Shown: positions 34,499 through 44,302, counted from the first letter of the stretch. The stretch: 64,000 nt of DNA from Deltaproteobacteria bacterium (GCA_900299195.1 OMIX01000093.1:1-64000), one strand, 5' to 3'. Notes: generated by a model not told the origin, from the sequence alone. A program made the numbers and translations.

Positions 34499-35565
34499 GG
34501 GCTTTGGAGAACCACCCCTTTACTACTCATACTTCCATCGCTAAGAATCCGATAAGCTGAGATATACACATGACAGCCCGCCATAGTAAACCTAACCACA
34601 TTAGTATCTTTGGAATGTGATTTTGAATTACGAATGGCCTTTCCTCGTGCAATCGCAATCACAAAGGAAACCCTCATTCGATGCTTTCTTGATTTCAAAT
34701 TTCTCAGTTCACGATAAAGCAATGCAATATCAGAAGCATCTTGAGTCGAAGCTTCCCAACCTCGATATCGGCGAATTTGCCCCGCCGTATGGTAAGGGTG
34801 AGAATGGTAGTCACCGATAATTTCGAGTTGAGGAAAAAGACTCTGTGAAGTTTCCACTAAAGCACTAATGCTCTTGGCATTAGGAATCACCGAGCTTGTT
34901 CCTGCCTTAGCTCTAATTTGAGGCACCGCTTTTTCGACATAAACAAACCATTTTGTCTTTTGTCCTGTTCCCTTTTTAGTGACCCGATTTCGGCTTGCCA
35001 TTCCTAAACACAATCCGAAGACTTCAGAAAAAGGCTCTTTTTTTGATTTGGGAACCTTGTAGGTTTCAAACACTCCGAGCAACATCTCTTCAAGTGCCTG
35101 CACACTGATAATCACATCCACTTCATCTTGCTCATTTTCCACTTCGGCCAGCCACTCCAAATCTCCCGATTCATAGTATCGATGAAGAAGATGGTGTTCA
35201 TCCTGAGGATCGATATCTGCCTCTTTGACGACTCGTTTCACTAGCGCAAGATCCGATTTGGAAACTCCCCATTTCTCTTGAACTCTTTTTAAAGAAACCG
35301 ATTTTAAAATTCTAGAGTGTAACGCTTGGGGTAATTTACATTGGCTGCCCAAAGCCTGGAACAATCGATTTAAAGTGGGCTCAATTTTTTCTTCTTCGCA
35401 AAACTCGATGAGATTTTGAGGGATCTGAGGTTCTCCCATCAAAACGTAAAAGAGGGCTCGAAATAAATTCTGTCTTTGTTTTTTGAGCAATTCACCGGAT
35501 AAACTTCTCCTCTCGATATGAGAGATAATTCGGTGAACATTTCTTTGTAAAAAAGTAACCGCCAT
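34468..35565 (-). CDS. JAMM/MPN-type putative metalloprotease with helical N-terminal domain
   Basis: In this 365-residue protein the first 150 residues look mostly helical and match nothing I know. Residues about 155-350 resemble a JAB1/MPN+ domain: Glu181 in SEVFGLCLGM (family pattern E-x-x-G-L-L-x-G), the His pair in GDYHSHP (His254, His256), and a downstream STQD (Ser273-Asp276). These are the zinc ligands and catalytic residues of JAMM isopeptidases, although the HxH to SxxD spacing is longer than the usual seven. No ubiquitin-like or E1/E2-like partner is nearby. The domain call is my inference from motifs. Confidence 0.6.
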   Translation of the reverse strand: MAVTFLQRNVHRIISHIERRSLSGELLKKQRQNLFRALFYVLMGEPQIPQNLIEFCEEEKIEPTLNRLFQALGSQCKLPQALHSRILKSVSLKRVQEKWGVSKSDLALVKRVVKEADIDPQDEHHLLHRYYESGDLEWLAEVENEQDEVDVIISVQALEEMLLGVFETYKVPKSKKEPFSEVFGLCLGMASRNRVTKKGTGQKTKWFVYVEKAVPQIRAKAGTSSVIPNAKSISALVETSQSLFPQLEIIGDYHSHPYHTAGQIRRYRGWEASTQDASDIALLYRELRNLKSRKHRMRVSFVIAIARGKAIRNSKSHSKDTNVVRFTMAGCHVYISAYRILSDGSMSSKGVVLQSPYRETFLKVA

Positions 35566-35628
35566 AAGAAAACGAGACCCCTCTCATCCTTATCGGCAAA
35601 TCCCAAGAGTTTCCATTAACGCAAAGAA

Positions 35629-36798
35629 TCACATCGAAAGTCTCATTCTCACTGCAAAGGACTTTTCTTGAGAGCCCCCACTGTCTAACTGAGTGTAAGT
35701 AAAAAAACCCTTAACCGAATCGTCAAAATAAATTTCGGGACCGAACTGAACCTGTCGCAACTCGCCCGACAGCAGCGGAGATTGGGTGGAGTATTCGTAA
35801 CGGCCAAACACTCCTAGCCATTTTCCCAAACCTAGATTCAGCACTACCGAGCCTCCTTTTGGAGAAATTGACCTAACACTATCTTCAAACTGGGAACTAA
35901 ACGCATCCACTACAAGTTGAGATTTCCATTCTGGAATTTCAATCACCATAAACCCATCAGTCACCCAAGTTGATTTATAGTTCACACTCCCTTCAGCGGC
36001 CTGTTTGAGAACATAATTTCCCGTTCCTAAAGAAATTTTCCAGGATTCAAAAGGAAAGTTAACTTTGAGGTAGCCAGTAAAAGCTTTAGCATTGTTGGTA
36101 TTTTCTGCAAAAACTCCAGTGCCATTAAAAGCCCCCACACTCACCTCCAACCTTTGCCGAAATCCCTCCCAGGACAACTCGGCCCCGGCTTCCCTAGAGA
36201 GAAAAAGAGCTCGATGAGTTTCATTGAAATCAGGAATGTTTAAATAGCTTAAATCGGGTGTCCATAAGGGATTGAAGGTGGGGGAAAACAGTCCTGCTTT
36301 AAATTTAAGATTGGAATCCCCTCTATTCTCAATTTCGTTTACATTAAAGATCACGTACGCCTCTACAGGCAAAACCTGAGCTAAAGAGGCCGTTGAAAAT
36401 TCACGAGTTTGGCCCAGCGATAGACGATAGTCTAAATATTTTCCAGCGGTCCCATATCCGGACAATCGAATGGAGGGTATTGAGAACCCTTGAGAGACAG
36501 CGCCTCCTCCGGAATATCCCCCATCAATTCTGATATTGAATCCCATGGAATGGGTAGGAGATAGGCTTTCCACCGTTTTCGCAGAAGAGGAATTGACGGC
36601 TTTCCCCTCTCGAGTATCGCCAGACTTTTCAACCGGGGAGTCTAGAGGTAACGGATCCGTCGATTCCACAGAGGACGATTCAGTCTTGTTTTCCTCAGAG
36701 AACACATTGAATGAAAAAATAATAATAAAGAGAAGTAGTCCCCAACTTCTCACTTTAAGAACGAGGGATATAGATTTCAAAGCAAGTTCCTTTCCCAT
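35629..36798 (-). CDS. Phosphate-selective porin (OprO/OprP)-like outer-membrane protein
   Basis: The 389-residue protein has a signal peptide, a Ser/Glu-rich linker (about 35-75) and a beta-barrel domain ending in RMRLSM. Sequence such as LKFKAGLFSPTFNPLWTPDL, THRALFLSREAGAELSWEGF and the regular 10-14-residue strand repeats resemble the OprP/porin family. The ATG at 36798 overlaps the pilS 3' end by 44 bases; a GTG at 36753 is an alternative that would shorten the N-terminus but still leave a signal sequence. It sits at the end of the pil operon. Confidence 0.7.
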   Translation of the reverse strand: MGKELALKSISLVLKVRSWGLLLFIIIFSFNVFSEENKTESSSVESTDPLPLDSPVEKSGDTREGKAVNSSSAKTVESLSPTHSMGFNIRIDGGYSGGGAVSQGFSIPSIRLSGYGTAGKYLDYRLSLGQTREFSTASLAQVLPVEAYVIFNVNEIENRGDSNLKFKAGLFSPTFNPLWTPDLSYLNIPDFNETHRALFLSREAGAELSWEGFRQRLEVSVGAFNGTGVFAENTNNAKAFTGYLKVNFPFESWKISLGTGNYVLKQAAEGSVNYKSTWVTDGFMVIEIPEWKSQLVVDAFSSQFEDSVRSISPKGGSVVLNLGLGKWLGVFGRYEYSTQSPLLSGELRQVQFGPEIYFDDSVKGFFTYTQLDSGGSQEKSFAVRMRLSM

Positions 36799-38506
36799 AA
36801 GTAGAGTTAACTTTTATTTCTCCGTGGTGAGCTTCGATAATTTTGTAAACGGTAGGAAGCCCCAAGCCTGTCCCTTTGGGTTTCGTGGTAAAAAAGGGTT
36901 CGTAGATATGAGCAAGAACTTCTTCGGTCATCCCTTGCCCTGTATCGGAAATCCACCATTTGACCCTTTGAGCATTCAAAGCCTCACATCCAATTTCAAT
37001 TTTGCCTGGTTGACTGAGAGCTTGTACTGAATTGAGAAGAAGATTCCATACCACCTGTTTCAGTTTTTCTTCATGTGCCAAAACACTCACTTTTTCAAAT
37101 CGAGTAGAAATAGTAGCAATTTCCTTAATCTCCCTCATGCCCGATGCGACTGCTACAACCTCCGAAAGCAGATCATCTAATGATAGCGGTTTTAACTTTA
37201 TTTTTTCAGGTTTTACAAAATCCAAAAACTCCGAAATCAAACCATTCAATCGATCAATCTCTTTTAGTGTAATCTCCATGAGTTTTTTATTCTCAGGATC
37301 GGTCCACTCCTGTGCGGTTTTTAACATTTCAATGCTTGCTGACATACTGGCCAGGGGATTTCTAATTTCGTGAGCAATGCCAGCAGCGAGCTGACCTACT
37401 GCCGCCAGTTTCTCATTCTGTTTTAACTTATCTTCCAAATGAACAATCTCAGTTACATCTTGAAACAACAATACTCTGCCACTTTTAGCTTGTCCTTGAA
37501 GCAATCTTCCTATCCCCGCCTCGACATCTATTTCCGCCACATCCCCTCGCAAAGTTCTTTTTTGAAGGCCGGAGCCCACCTCTACGGTTTGTTGCAACCT
37601 GGCTTGTCCCCCAGTTTCCGACTTTGCTTTTAAAAAGACGCTCCGATGAAACTCAGAACCCGTGGCTGAAACTGAAGTTTCTCTTTCGCCAACAACCTCT
37701 TCATCGGAATCTACAATTTCTTCAGATTCGATCTGAGTAAAGAAGGGCATGAGCTCTTTGCTAACTGTGGCCAATGGCTTCCCCACGGAATCGCGCGCCA
37801 GGACTCCAAGAATGTGCTCTGCCGCTGGGTTGATAAAATTAATTTTCATGTCTTGGTCCACAATAAGAAATCCAGTTGGGATTTCGGCGATAATCCGCTC
37901 TTGAAATTCAGTTAATTTTTCTACTTCTGCCGTTTTCTTTTTAAGATTTTCAGTGGTTCGTCTTAACTCCTCACTTAAAACCCCACCTACCATTCCCAAA
38001 ATCACAAAAATTGCGGAGTAAACTGCCCACATAAACCAAGAGCTGGAAAAAAAACCATACTTTGAGAAAGTAATGCCTCCCAAAAACAGAACCGCAATCA
38101 AACTAGAAATCCAGGCCCCCCGTTGATAAAAACTTAGAGAAACCACTAAAATTTGAACAAGATAAAAAATGGGAAAAACATTTTCAGATTCCTGTCCCCA
38201 ATAAATCCAAAGGCTTGTCACCACCGCATCGAAAATGATTTGACCGACTATCCATCCCCAATGGACTATAATTTTTTCTAGAATAGCTCCCTGCAAAAAG
38301 GTCATCAAAAAGCTACATGAAAGAAGTAATAGGCTGTGCTGAAAAGTCACTTCGCTCATGGGAGATTTGACAAAAATATCTTTAGTTAACACCGTGAAGA
38401 GAATGAGAAATAGAATGGCAGTCCGAGCCAACAACATCCACTTCAGAGACTCTCTCATGTCATAGTTTGAAGACACTGACATTTTGATTTTCTCTACAGT
38501 TTCCAT
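36755..38506 (-). CDS. pilS: PilS-like membrane sensor histidine kinase
   Basis: With the ATG at 38506 as start, this protein has 583 residues. It has six membrane segments in the first 185 residues, a PAS domain (about 205-260, ending IPTGFLIVDQDMKINFINPA and on), a Ser/Glu-rich insertion of roughly 90 residues, HisKA (His near 378 in GQLAAGIAHEIRNPLAS) and HATPase with NLLLNSVQAL and GTGLGLPTVYKI. PilS with PilR controls pilin expression through sigma-54. It follows pilC directly, the usual place, but no pilR follows. A GTG at 38521 that overlaps pilC is an alternative start. Confidence 0.82.
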   Translation of the reverse strand: METVEKIKMSVSSNYDMRESLKWMLLARTAILFLILFTVLTKDIFVKSPMSEVTFQHSLLLLSCSFLMTFLQGAILEKIIVHWGWIVGQIIFDAVVTSLWIYWGQESENVFPIFYLVQILVVSLSFYQRGAWISSLIAVLFLGGITFSKYGFFSSSWFMWAVYSAIFVILGMVGGVLSEELRRTTENLKKKTAEVEKLTEFQERIIAEIPTGFLIVDQDMKINFINPAAEHILGVLARDSVGKPLATVSKELMPFFTQIESEEIVDSDEEVVGERETSVSATGSEFHRSVFLKAKSETGGQARLQQTVEVGSGLQKRTLRGDVAEIDVEAGIGRLLQGQAKSGRVLLFQDVTEIVHLEDKLKQNEKLAAVGQLAAGIAHEIRNPLASMSASIEMLKTAQEWTDPENKKLMEITLKEIDRLNGLISEFLDFVKPEKIKLKPLSLDDLLSEVVAVASGMREIKEIATISTRFEKVSVLAHEEKLKQVVWNLLLNSVQALSQPGKIEIGCEALNAQRVKWWISDTGQGMTEEVLAHIYEPFFTTKPKGTGLGLPTVYKIIEAHHGEIKVNSTYGKGTCFEIYIPRS

Positions 38507-38510
38507 TGGG

Positions 38511-39725
38511 TTAACCCGCACTCATTTTGTCACCCAAACTGAATATGGGCATGTACATGGCGATCATCAAAAACAAAATAATTCCCCCAACTCCCATGAT
38601 CAACAAAGGCTGGAGCAAGCTGGTAATGGCATCTACAGCATTGTCCACCTCATCATCATAAATTTCAGCTACTTTAGACAACAACTCATCCAAGCGGCCC
38701 GTCATTTCTCCGATTCCAATCATATGGATCACCATAGGAGGAAAATGGCCCGAAACTGAAAGTCCATCGACAATGCTTTTCCCTTCGCTCACCCCCAATG
38801 AAGCTCGTTTGATAGACTTTTGAAGAGCCCGATTTGAGATCACTTTGGCACAGATCTCAAAACCAGTTAATAACGGAACCCCGCTTGAAACTAGCGTGGC
38901 AAGCGTTGTAGAAAATCGAGAAACCGAAGATCTTACTGCTAAAGTCCCAAATAGAGGGATTTTAAGAACGAGAGGATCCCAAAATTCACGAAATGAAGGA
39001 ATTCGATACAAAAATGTAAACCCCATGGGCAAGGCAAAAGCTACAGCTAAAATCATCCCAATATTATTTTGAACATTTTTAGAAATATCGAGGACAAAAA
39101 CAGTAATTTCAGGGAGCTTGGAGCTTCCATAAAGTTTTGAGATTTCTGGAATTACTTTAAGCAAAAGAAAAATCACTGCTAGGATTGAAGCCACCAAAGT
39201 CAGAGCTGGATAAGTTAAAGCCTTGATCACTTTTGATTTCAGTTTGGCTAATTTCTCAAGTTGTATCCCGATACTTTTTAGCGATTTATCTAAGGTTCCC
39301 GAAATCTCACCAGCTTCTACAACTCGGATAAAAAACTCTCCAAACACATGCGGATACTTTTCTAGTCCGGCTGATAAAGTGCCTCCCGACTCAATTCCCG
39401 TTTTAACCGTTTCTAAAATTTTTTTAAAAGTCTTATTAGATTCCTGTTGTTCTAGAAGGTCGAGCGCTTGAACAACTGAAACACCGGAATCAATGAGAGA
39501 TGAAAATTGTCTGGTAAAAACGATAAGCTGTTTTAATTTAACGGGACTTCCAAACGATGTATTGATCTTAAAAGATTTAAAAGGGTTCTTGCGTTCCACA
39601 CGAATCAAGTCCGGGCGAACCTGCATGGCTCTCAATTTTACGCGAGCTTCCACTTCGTCCTGGGCCTCCACTACGCCAGAGACTTTTTGCTTAGCTCGGG
39701 AATATCCCTGATATTCATATCTCAT
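38511..39725 (-). CDS. pilC: Type IV pilus inner-membrane platform protein PilC
   Basis: The 404-residue protein has two GspF/PilC domains (about 70-190 and 272-395), each with RQFSSLIDSGVSVVQALDLL- and RFSTTLATLVSSGVPLLTGF-type motifs, three membrane helices and the conserved end region LLQPLLIMGVGGIILFLMIA. PilC is the platform through which the PilB and PilT motors act on pilins. It lies 6 bases downstream of pilT. Confidence 0.94.
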   Translation of the reverse strand: MRYEYQGYSRAKQKVSGVVEAQDEVEARVKLRAMQVRPDLIRVERKNPFKSFKINTSFGSPVKLKQLIVFTRQFSSLIDSGVSVVQALDLLEQQESNKTFKKILETVKTGIESGGTLSAGLEKYPHVFGEFFIRVVEAGEISGTLDKSLKSIGIQLEKLAKLKSKVIKALTYPALTLVASILAVIFLLLKVIPEISKLYGSSKLPEITVFVLDISKNVQNNIGMILAVAFALPMGFTFLYRIPSFREFWDPLVLKIPLFGTLAVRSSVSRFSTTLATLVSSGVPLLTGFEICAKVISNRALQKSIKRASLGVSEGKSIVDGLSVSGHFPPMVIHMIGIGEMTGRLDELLSKVAEIYDDEVDNAVDAITSLLQPLLIMGVGGIILFLMIAMYMPIFSLGDKMSAG

Positions 39726-39731
39726 GGGGTG

Positions 39732-40811
39732 TTATCCTGCTTTTCGTTCTTGGCTAGCTACTATTTTGATAAGTTCCTCAGGATCTGGACTTGCCTCAGC
39801 CGCAGTATCCAAGTTAATCAGTCTTCTAGAAATGAGACTTGCTAAACTCTGATTCATTGTGATCATCCCTGTTTGCTCTTGTCCTACCCGCATGGCTGAA
39901 GGGATTTGAAAAATTTTGTTTTCTCTAATGAGGTTTCTAATCGAATGGTTGGGAAGCATCAACTCAAGTGCAAGAGCTCTTCCCTTTTTATCACTCTTCT
40001 CCAAAAGAACTTGGGATAAAATGCCCTCTAACACCATCGAAAGCTGCATTTTGACCCTATCCTGGTGTTCGTTGGGAAAGGCTTGTACTATCCGATTGAT
40101 CGTTTGATACGCACCGTTAGTATGCAAAGTACTTAATACTAAGTGACCAGTTTCAGCTAAAGTCAAAGCAGTTTCAATCGTTTCTCTATCCCGCATTTCT
40201 CCAATGAGAACAACATCGGGGTCCTCTCTCAGAGCAGCTTTTACCGCATCCGAGTAGCTTACGGCGTCGACTCCAATTTCTCTTTGATTCACTAAACATT
40301 TGGAATGGGAGTGAATATATTCGATAGGATCTTCTACCGTGATGATATGAAGGCGCTCTTTTTCATTAAGTTCGTTAATCAGCGAAGCCAGCGTAGTTGA
40401 TTTACCGCTTCCTGTGGCTCCTGTGACTAAAACTAACCCCTTAGGTTTTAGAATAAGGTTATTAACGGCAGGAGGAAAGCCCAGCGACGCTAGCTTAGGA
40501 ATCTCAAAAGGAATGTGGCGAAAGGCTCCTGAAATAGTTCCCCGCTGATAAAAAATGTTGGCTCTAAATCTCGCTAGTTCCCTAATTCCAAAGGAAAGAT
40601 CAATCTGACGTTTCTCTTCCAAAAGAGCTTTTTGAGTTTCTGTTAGAACAGAATAACATAGTTCTTTGGTTTCTGGAGCCGTTAGAGGAGCTAGTTTAGC
40701 TCGGGTGATCGCTCCAACAACTCGAAAACTAGGAGGCGAGCCAGCAGAAATATGCATGTCCGAGGCTTGGTTATCTAACATCACTTTAAGTAATTGAGGT
40801 AGAGTGATCAT
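39732..40811 (-). CDS. pilT: Type IV pilus retraction ATPase PilT
   Basis: The 359-residue ATPase has Walker A GATGSGKSTT (near residue 132), the Asp box ITVEDPIEYIH, Walker B VVLIGEMRDRET, the His box TGHLVLSTLHTN and the retraction motif SIRNLIRENKIFQIP, which matches the AIRNLIRE signature of PilT proteins. It powers pilus retraction and twitching. The start overlaps the pilB stop by 4 bases. Confidence 0.96.
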   Translation of the reverse strand: MITLPQLLKVMLDNQASDMHISAGSPPSFRVVGAITRAKLAPLTAPETKELCYSVLTETQKALLEEKRQIDLSFGIRELARFRANIFYQRGTISGAFRHIPFEIPKLASLGFPPAVNNLILKPKGLVLVTGATGSGKSTTLASLINELNEKERLHIITVEDPIEYIHSHSKCLVNQREIGVDAVSYSDAVKAALREDPDVVLIGEMRDRETIETALTLAETGHLVLSTLHTNGAYQTINRIVQAFPNEHQDRVKMQLSMVLEGILSQVLLEKSDKKGRALALELMLPNHSIRNLIRENKIFQIPSAMRVGQEQTGMITMNQSLASLISRRLINLDTAAEASPDPEELIKIVASQERKAG

Positions 40812-42553
40812 TTCTTAATTAAGTCTCCATCAGGTCGTGAATTGTTAAGAACTTCCTCTAAAGTCGTCTGACCTCGAAATAGTTTGAGCAAAGCACTTCG
40901 ACGTAAAGTGATAAGCCCCTCCGAAACCGCAGCCTCTTTCAAAGTGTCGGTATTAGCTCCCTTGATAATCAAGTTTCTCAAAGTCTCGGACATAGGCATC
41001 ACTTCATAAATACCTCGCCGACCGGCATAGCCCGTGCTGCCGCAATCGTCACATCCCTTGCCTCGAAGCGGGGTAAATTTTCCTATCCAATCTTGGGGAA
41101 CCTCTGCCGCAAGTAAATCTTTCTCCGAAACTCGCGTGTCGGGTTCAGAACATTTAGGACAATTGACTCGAATCAACCTCTGAGCCTCTACGAGAGTCAG
41201 GGCTGCGGTAATCAAAAAAGGCTCCAAGCCCATATGTAAGAGTCGACTGATAGTCCCGGGAGCATCATTGGTGTGAAGCGTAGAAAAAACCATATGACCT
41301 GTGAGAGAGGCTTTAATAGCAATTTCTGCGGTTTCGTGATCTCGAATCTCCCCCACCATAATAATGTCGGGATCTTGTCTAAGAAGAGATCTCAAAGCAG
41401 CGGCAAAGTTCATCCCAATCGCTTCTTTCATTTGGGTTTGATTGACCCCAGCCATGTTGTATTCTACGGGATCTTCAACGGTCGAAATATTTACATCGGG
41501 GGTATTTAACTCAGACAACATCCCATAAAGTGTCGTCGATTTTCCGCTTCCCGTGGGACCCGTGACAAGTACCATTCCATACGGTTGACTTGCAGCTTTT
41601 CTAAAAGTTTCAAGTTGGCTCTCTTCAAACCCATTTTTTGAAAGGTCTGGAGTTTTATTTCCTTGGTCCAGTAAACGCATCACCACTTTTTCACCAAACA
41701 TGGTGGGAAGAATAGAAACCCTAACGTCTAACTTACTATTTTTCATTTTAAGTTGAATACGACCGTCTTGAGGAAGTCGTTTCTCTGAAATATCTAGCTC
41801 AGACATCACTTTAATCCGAGCCGGAGTCGCCGCTTTAAATTGCGGTGGAAGACGCATCACCTCATAAAGTGAACCGTCGATTCTAAGACGAACTCTAGAA
41901 AAAGTCTCAAAAGGTTCAATGTGAATGTCACTGCATTTTCTTCGAACTGCTTCCACAAAAAGTTTGTTCACCAACCGTATGATAGTATTCTCACCCTCAC
42001 TATCCGAATCGATCGCTACCGAAGTTTCTTTCTTTGAAGCCTTACTCACTTCTACTTCCCCGGTTTCTTGGCTATCTCGCCGGGTCATTTTTTCAAGCTC
42101 ATCCTGAAGATTGGTCGACATCCCATCGTAGGTTTTTGCGATGAGTTTGCCTATGGCTCCTTCAGTAGCCAAATAGATCTGGGGCTCCATATTGCACAAG
42201 AACCGAATGTCATCTGAAACACTTAAGTTAGAAGGATCTGAAACCGCCACGAGAATTTTATTGTTCTCGATCGAAAGAGGAACCATGTGATGCTTTTCAC
42301 AAAGTGAACGGGTAATTAATTTAGCAACTTCAACTTCCACTTTGACACCTTCCAACGAAATGGCAGGCATTCCAAATTGCTTACTCAAAAAGGTGGCCAG
42401 TACTTTTTCATTAATGTGGCCTAAGGTGACAAGAGAGTTTCCAATACGAGTTTTGAACTTATCCTGATGTTCTAAAGCTTTATCTAAGTCTTCTTGTTTG
42501 ATAAGACCTTGCTTTAAAAGAAGCTGGCCTAATTTTTTTCCAGCAGCCGACAT
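40808..42553 (-). CDS. pilB: Type IV pilus extension ATPase PilB
   Basis: The 581-residue protein has an N-terminal MshEN-type domain (about 1-150) that in relatives binds cyclic di-GMP. A linker follows, then a GspE/PilB ATPase core with Walker A GPTGSGKSTTLYG (near 330), the Asp box STVEDPVEYNM, Walker B IIMVGEIRD and the His box FSTLHTND. A four-cysteine zinc site follows (NCPKCSEP near 462 and GCDDCGSTGYAGRRG near 501). It drives pilus assembly. It is the first gene of pilB-T-C-S. Confidence 0.96.
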   Translation of the reverse strand: MSAAGKKLGQLLLKQGLIKQEDLDKALEHQDKFKTRIGNSLVTLGHINEKVLATFLSKQFGMPAISLEGVKVEVEVAKLITRSLCEKHHMVPLSIENNKILVAVSDPSNLSVSDDIRFLCNMEPQIYLATEGAIGKLIAKTYDGMSTNLQDELEKMTRRDSQETGEVEVSKASKKETSVAIDSDSEGENTIIRLVNKLFVEAVRRKCSDIHIEPFETFSRVRLRIDGSLYEVMRLPPQFKAATPARIKVMSELDISEKRLPQDGRIQLKMKNSKLDVRVSILPTMFGEKVVMRLLDQGNKTPDLSKNGFEESQLETFRKAASQPYGMVLVTGPTGSGKSTTLYGMLSELNTPDVNISTVEDPVEYNMAGVNQTQMKEAIGMNFAAALRSLLRQDPDIIMVGEIRDHETAEIAIKASLTGHMVFSTLHTNDAPGTISRLLHMGLEPFLITAALTLVEAQRLIRVNCPKCSEPDTRVSEKDLLAAEVPQDWIGKFTPLRGKGCDDCGSTGYAGRRGIYEVMPMSETLRNLIIKGANTDTLKEAAVSEGLITLRRSALLKLFRGQTTLEEVLNNSRPDGDLIKK

Positions 42554-42647
42554 AAATAGCGAAGACCTTTATTAAATTACTACGTGGTTTGAGTTGATGA
42601 ACAAAAGATAGGACTGCTTTAATTATACCTAACGGAGGCCGCGGAAT

Positions 42648-44210
42648 CTATTGGAATGACTCAATCATGCTGCTACCAGTCATCTCTTGAGGAGCCTCAA
42701 TATTCCAAAGCTGCAAAAAGGTTGGAGCTACATCGCACAATTTGCCGGATTTCTTCAACTTAACCGTCTTAAGCACTGGGTCGATTAGAATCATTGGGAC
42801 AGGGAGTAAAGTATGCGCTGTCATGGGAACTCCATTCTCATCCTGCATCATTTCACAGTTTCCATGATCTGCCGTCAGAATGGCAAAAGCCGAATGGCTT
42901 TCCACCCAATCAATGAGTTGAGCCAAACAACGATCCAGGACCTCGAGTGATTTCACTGCCGCTGAATAATTGCCAGTGTGTCCCAACATGTCGGGATTGG
43001 CAAAGTTGACTACCACAAACTGATATTGGCCCGTCGATAGTTCCGATAACAATTTTTCAGTGACGGTTAAAGCGCTCATCTCGGGTTTCAGGTCATAAGT
43101 ACGAACTTCCCTGGGGGAAGGAACCAGAATGCGGTTTTCTCCTGAAAAAGGCTTTTCATCCCCACCATTAAAAAAGTAAGTCACATGCGCGTACTTTTCG
43201 GTTTCCGCAATTCTGAGCTGTTTCCAGTTGTGTTGGCTCACCACTTCACCCAACGTTTGGGGAACCTTTGCCTTTTCAAAAGCAGTAGGCAATTGAAAGC
43301 TCGCATCATAGGGAGTCATGCAAACAAAGCCAGAAAGCGTCGGAAGTTTTTCCCGTCTAAAACCAGAAAAGTCGGTCTGAGTCATAGCTCGAGTCAACTG
43401 GCGAGCTCGATCCGCACGAAAATTAAAAAAGAGGATCCCATCTCCATCCTCTACCCCTGTATAACCTTTGAGGACCGCGGGAATGATAAATTCATCAGTG
43501 TTAGCTTCTCGGTACTGACTTTCGATGTAAGAGCTGCCTTGAGTAAACTGATGGGGAGCTTCTCCCTCCACTATCGCTCGATAGGCTTTTTCTGTTCGGT
43601 CCCATCTCGAGTCCCGATCCATGGCATAAAACCGGCCCGAAACGGTAGCTATTTTTCCCAGTCCCAGATCTTGGCAAAAGCTTTCCAAGTCTAAGCAGAA
43701 TTTTTTAGCGCTCGTTGGTGAAGTGTCTCTTCCATCAGTAAAGACATGAATAAACACCTGAGTCATGTTCTGTTGCTTGGCCCACTGTAATAGAGCAAAA
43801 AGATGGCTTAGATGACTGTGAACCCCACCATCTGAAACGAGTCCCATCAAATGCAATGTTGTTTTTTTTGGAGCTTGAGCCATTTTTTTAGAAAGCTCTA
43901 AAAAAGCATCATTTTTAAAAAAACTCTGGTCCTCGATAGCCTTACTAATGAGAGAAAAATCCTGATAGACAATCCGACCCGCTCCCAAATTAAGATGGCC
44001 CACCTCGGAATTTCCCATGAACCCCTGAGGCAACCCGACATTTTGCTCCGAAGCTTCTAGCTGAGTGTGTGGATACTGACTTAAAAGTCTGCGGTAGGTT
44101 GGCATTTGGGCCCCCTCCACCGCATTGAATGATTTTTCAGGATTGATTCCAAACCCGTCTAGAATGATCAAAATGCCAGTCTTTACGGTGTCCTTTTGAG
44201 AAGGTGCCAC
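42648..44210 (-). CDS. gpmI: 2,3-bisphosphoglycerate-independent phosphoglycerate mutase
   Basis: This 520-residue, cofactor-independent, manganese-dependent mutase has the expected length. The first metal site is in GILIILDGFG, the phospho-serine loop in FMGNSEVGHLN (Ser near 68), and the substrate-domain motif in HVFTDGRDTSP. The C-terminal metal ligands are in VVNFANPDMLGHTG and ILTADHGNCEMM. It interconverts 3- and 2-phosphoglycerate in glycolysis and gluconeogenesis. It is a separate minus-strand unit, divergent from the acd-etf operon. Confidence 0.96.
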   Translation of the reverse strand: MAPSQKDTVKTGILIILDGFGINPEKSFNAVEGAQMPTYRRLLSQYPHTQLEASEQNVGLPQGFMGNSEVGHLNLGAGRIVYQDFSLISKAIEDQSFFKNDAFLELSKKMAQAPKKTTLHLMGLVSDGGVHSHLSHLFALLQWAKQQNMTQVFIHVFTDGRDTSPTSAKKFCLDLESFCQDLGLGKIATVSGRFYAMDRDSRWDRTEKAYRAIVEGEAPHQFTQGSSYIESQYREANTDEFIIPAVLKGYTGVEDGDGILFFNFRADRARQLTRAMTQTDFSGFRREKLPTLSGFVCMTPYDASFQLPTAFEKAKVPQTLGEVVSQHNWKQLRIAETEKYAHVTYFFNGGDEKPFSGENRILVPSPREVRTYDLKPEMSALTVTEKLLSELSTGQYQFVVVNFANPDMLGHTGNYSAAVKSLEVLDRCLAQLIDWVESHSAFAILTADHGNCEMMQDENGVPMTAHTLLPVPMILIDPVLKTVKLKKSGKLCDVAPTFLQLWNIEAPQEMTGSSMIESFQ

Positions 44211-44302
44211 GAGCGTCCCCTTGGTTTCGACTTTAATACCCCTAAAAAAATCTAGCCTATTAGTATCACGAACCCATATTAACTGGGGAGAGAAAATCTA
44301 TT

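Noticed and set aside
36536-37030. A 164-residue plus-strand open frame opposite the porin-like and pilS genes
   Set aside because: It is antisense to two well-supported genes and its sequence looks like a random shadow translation.
43185-43694. A 169-residue plus-strand open frame opposite gpmI
   Set aside because: It lies entirely antisense to a strongly conserved enzyme gene, its translation has no domain character, and it has no ribosome-binding site.
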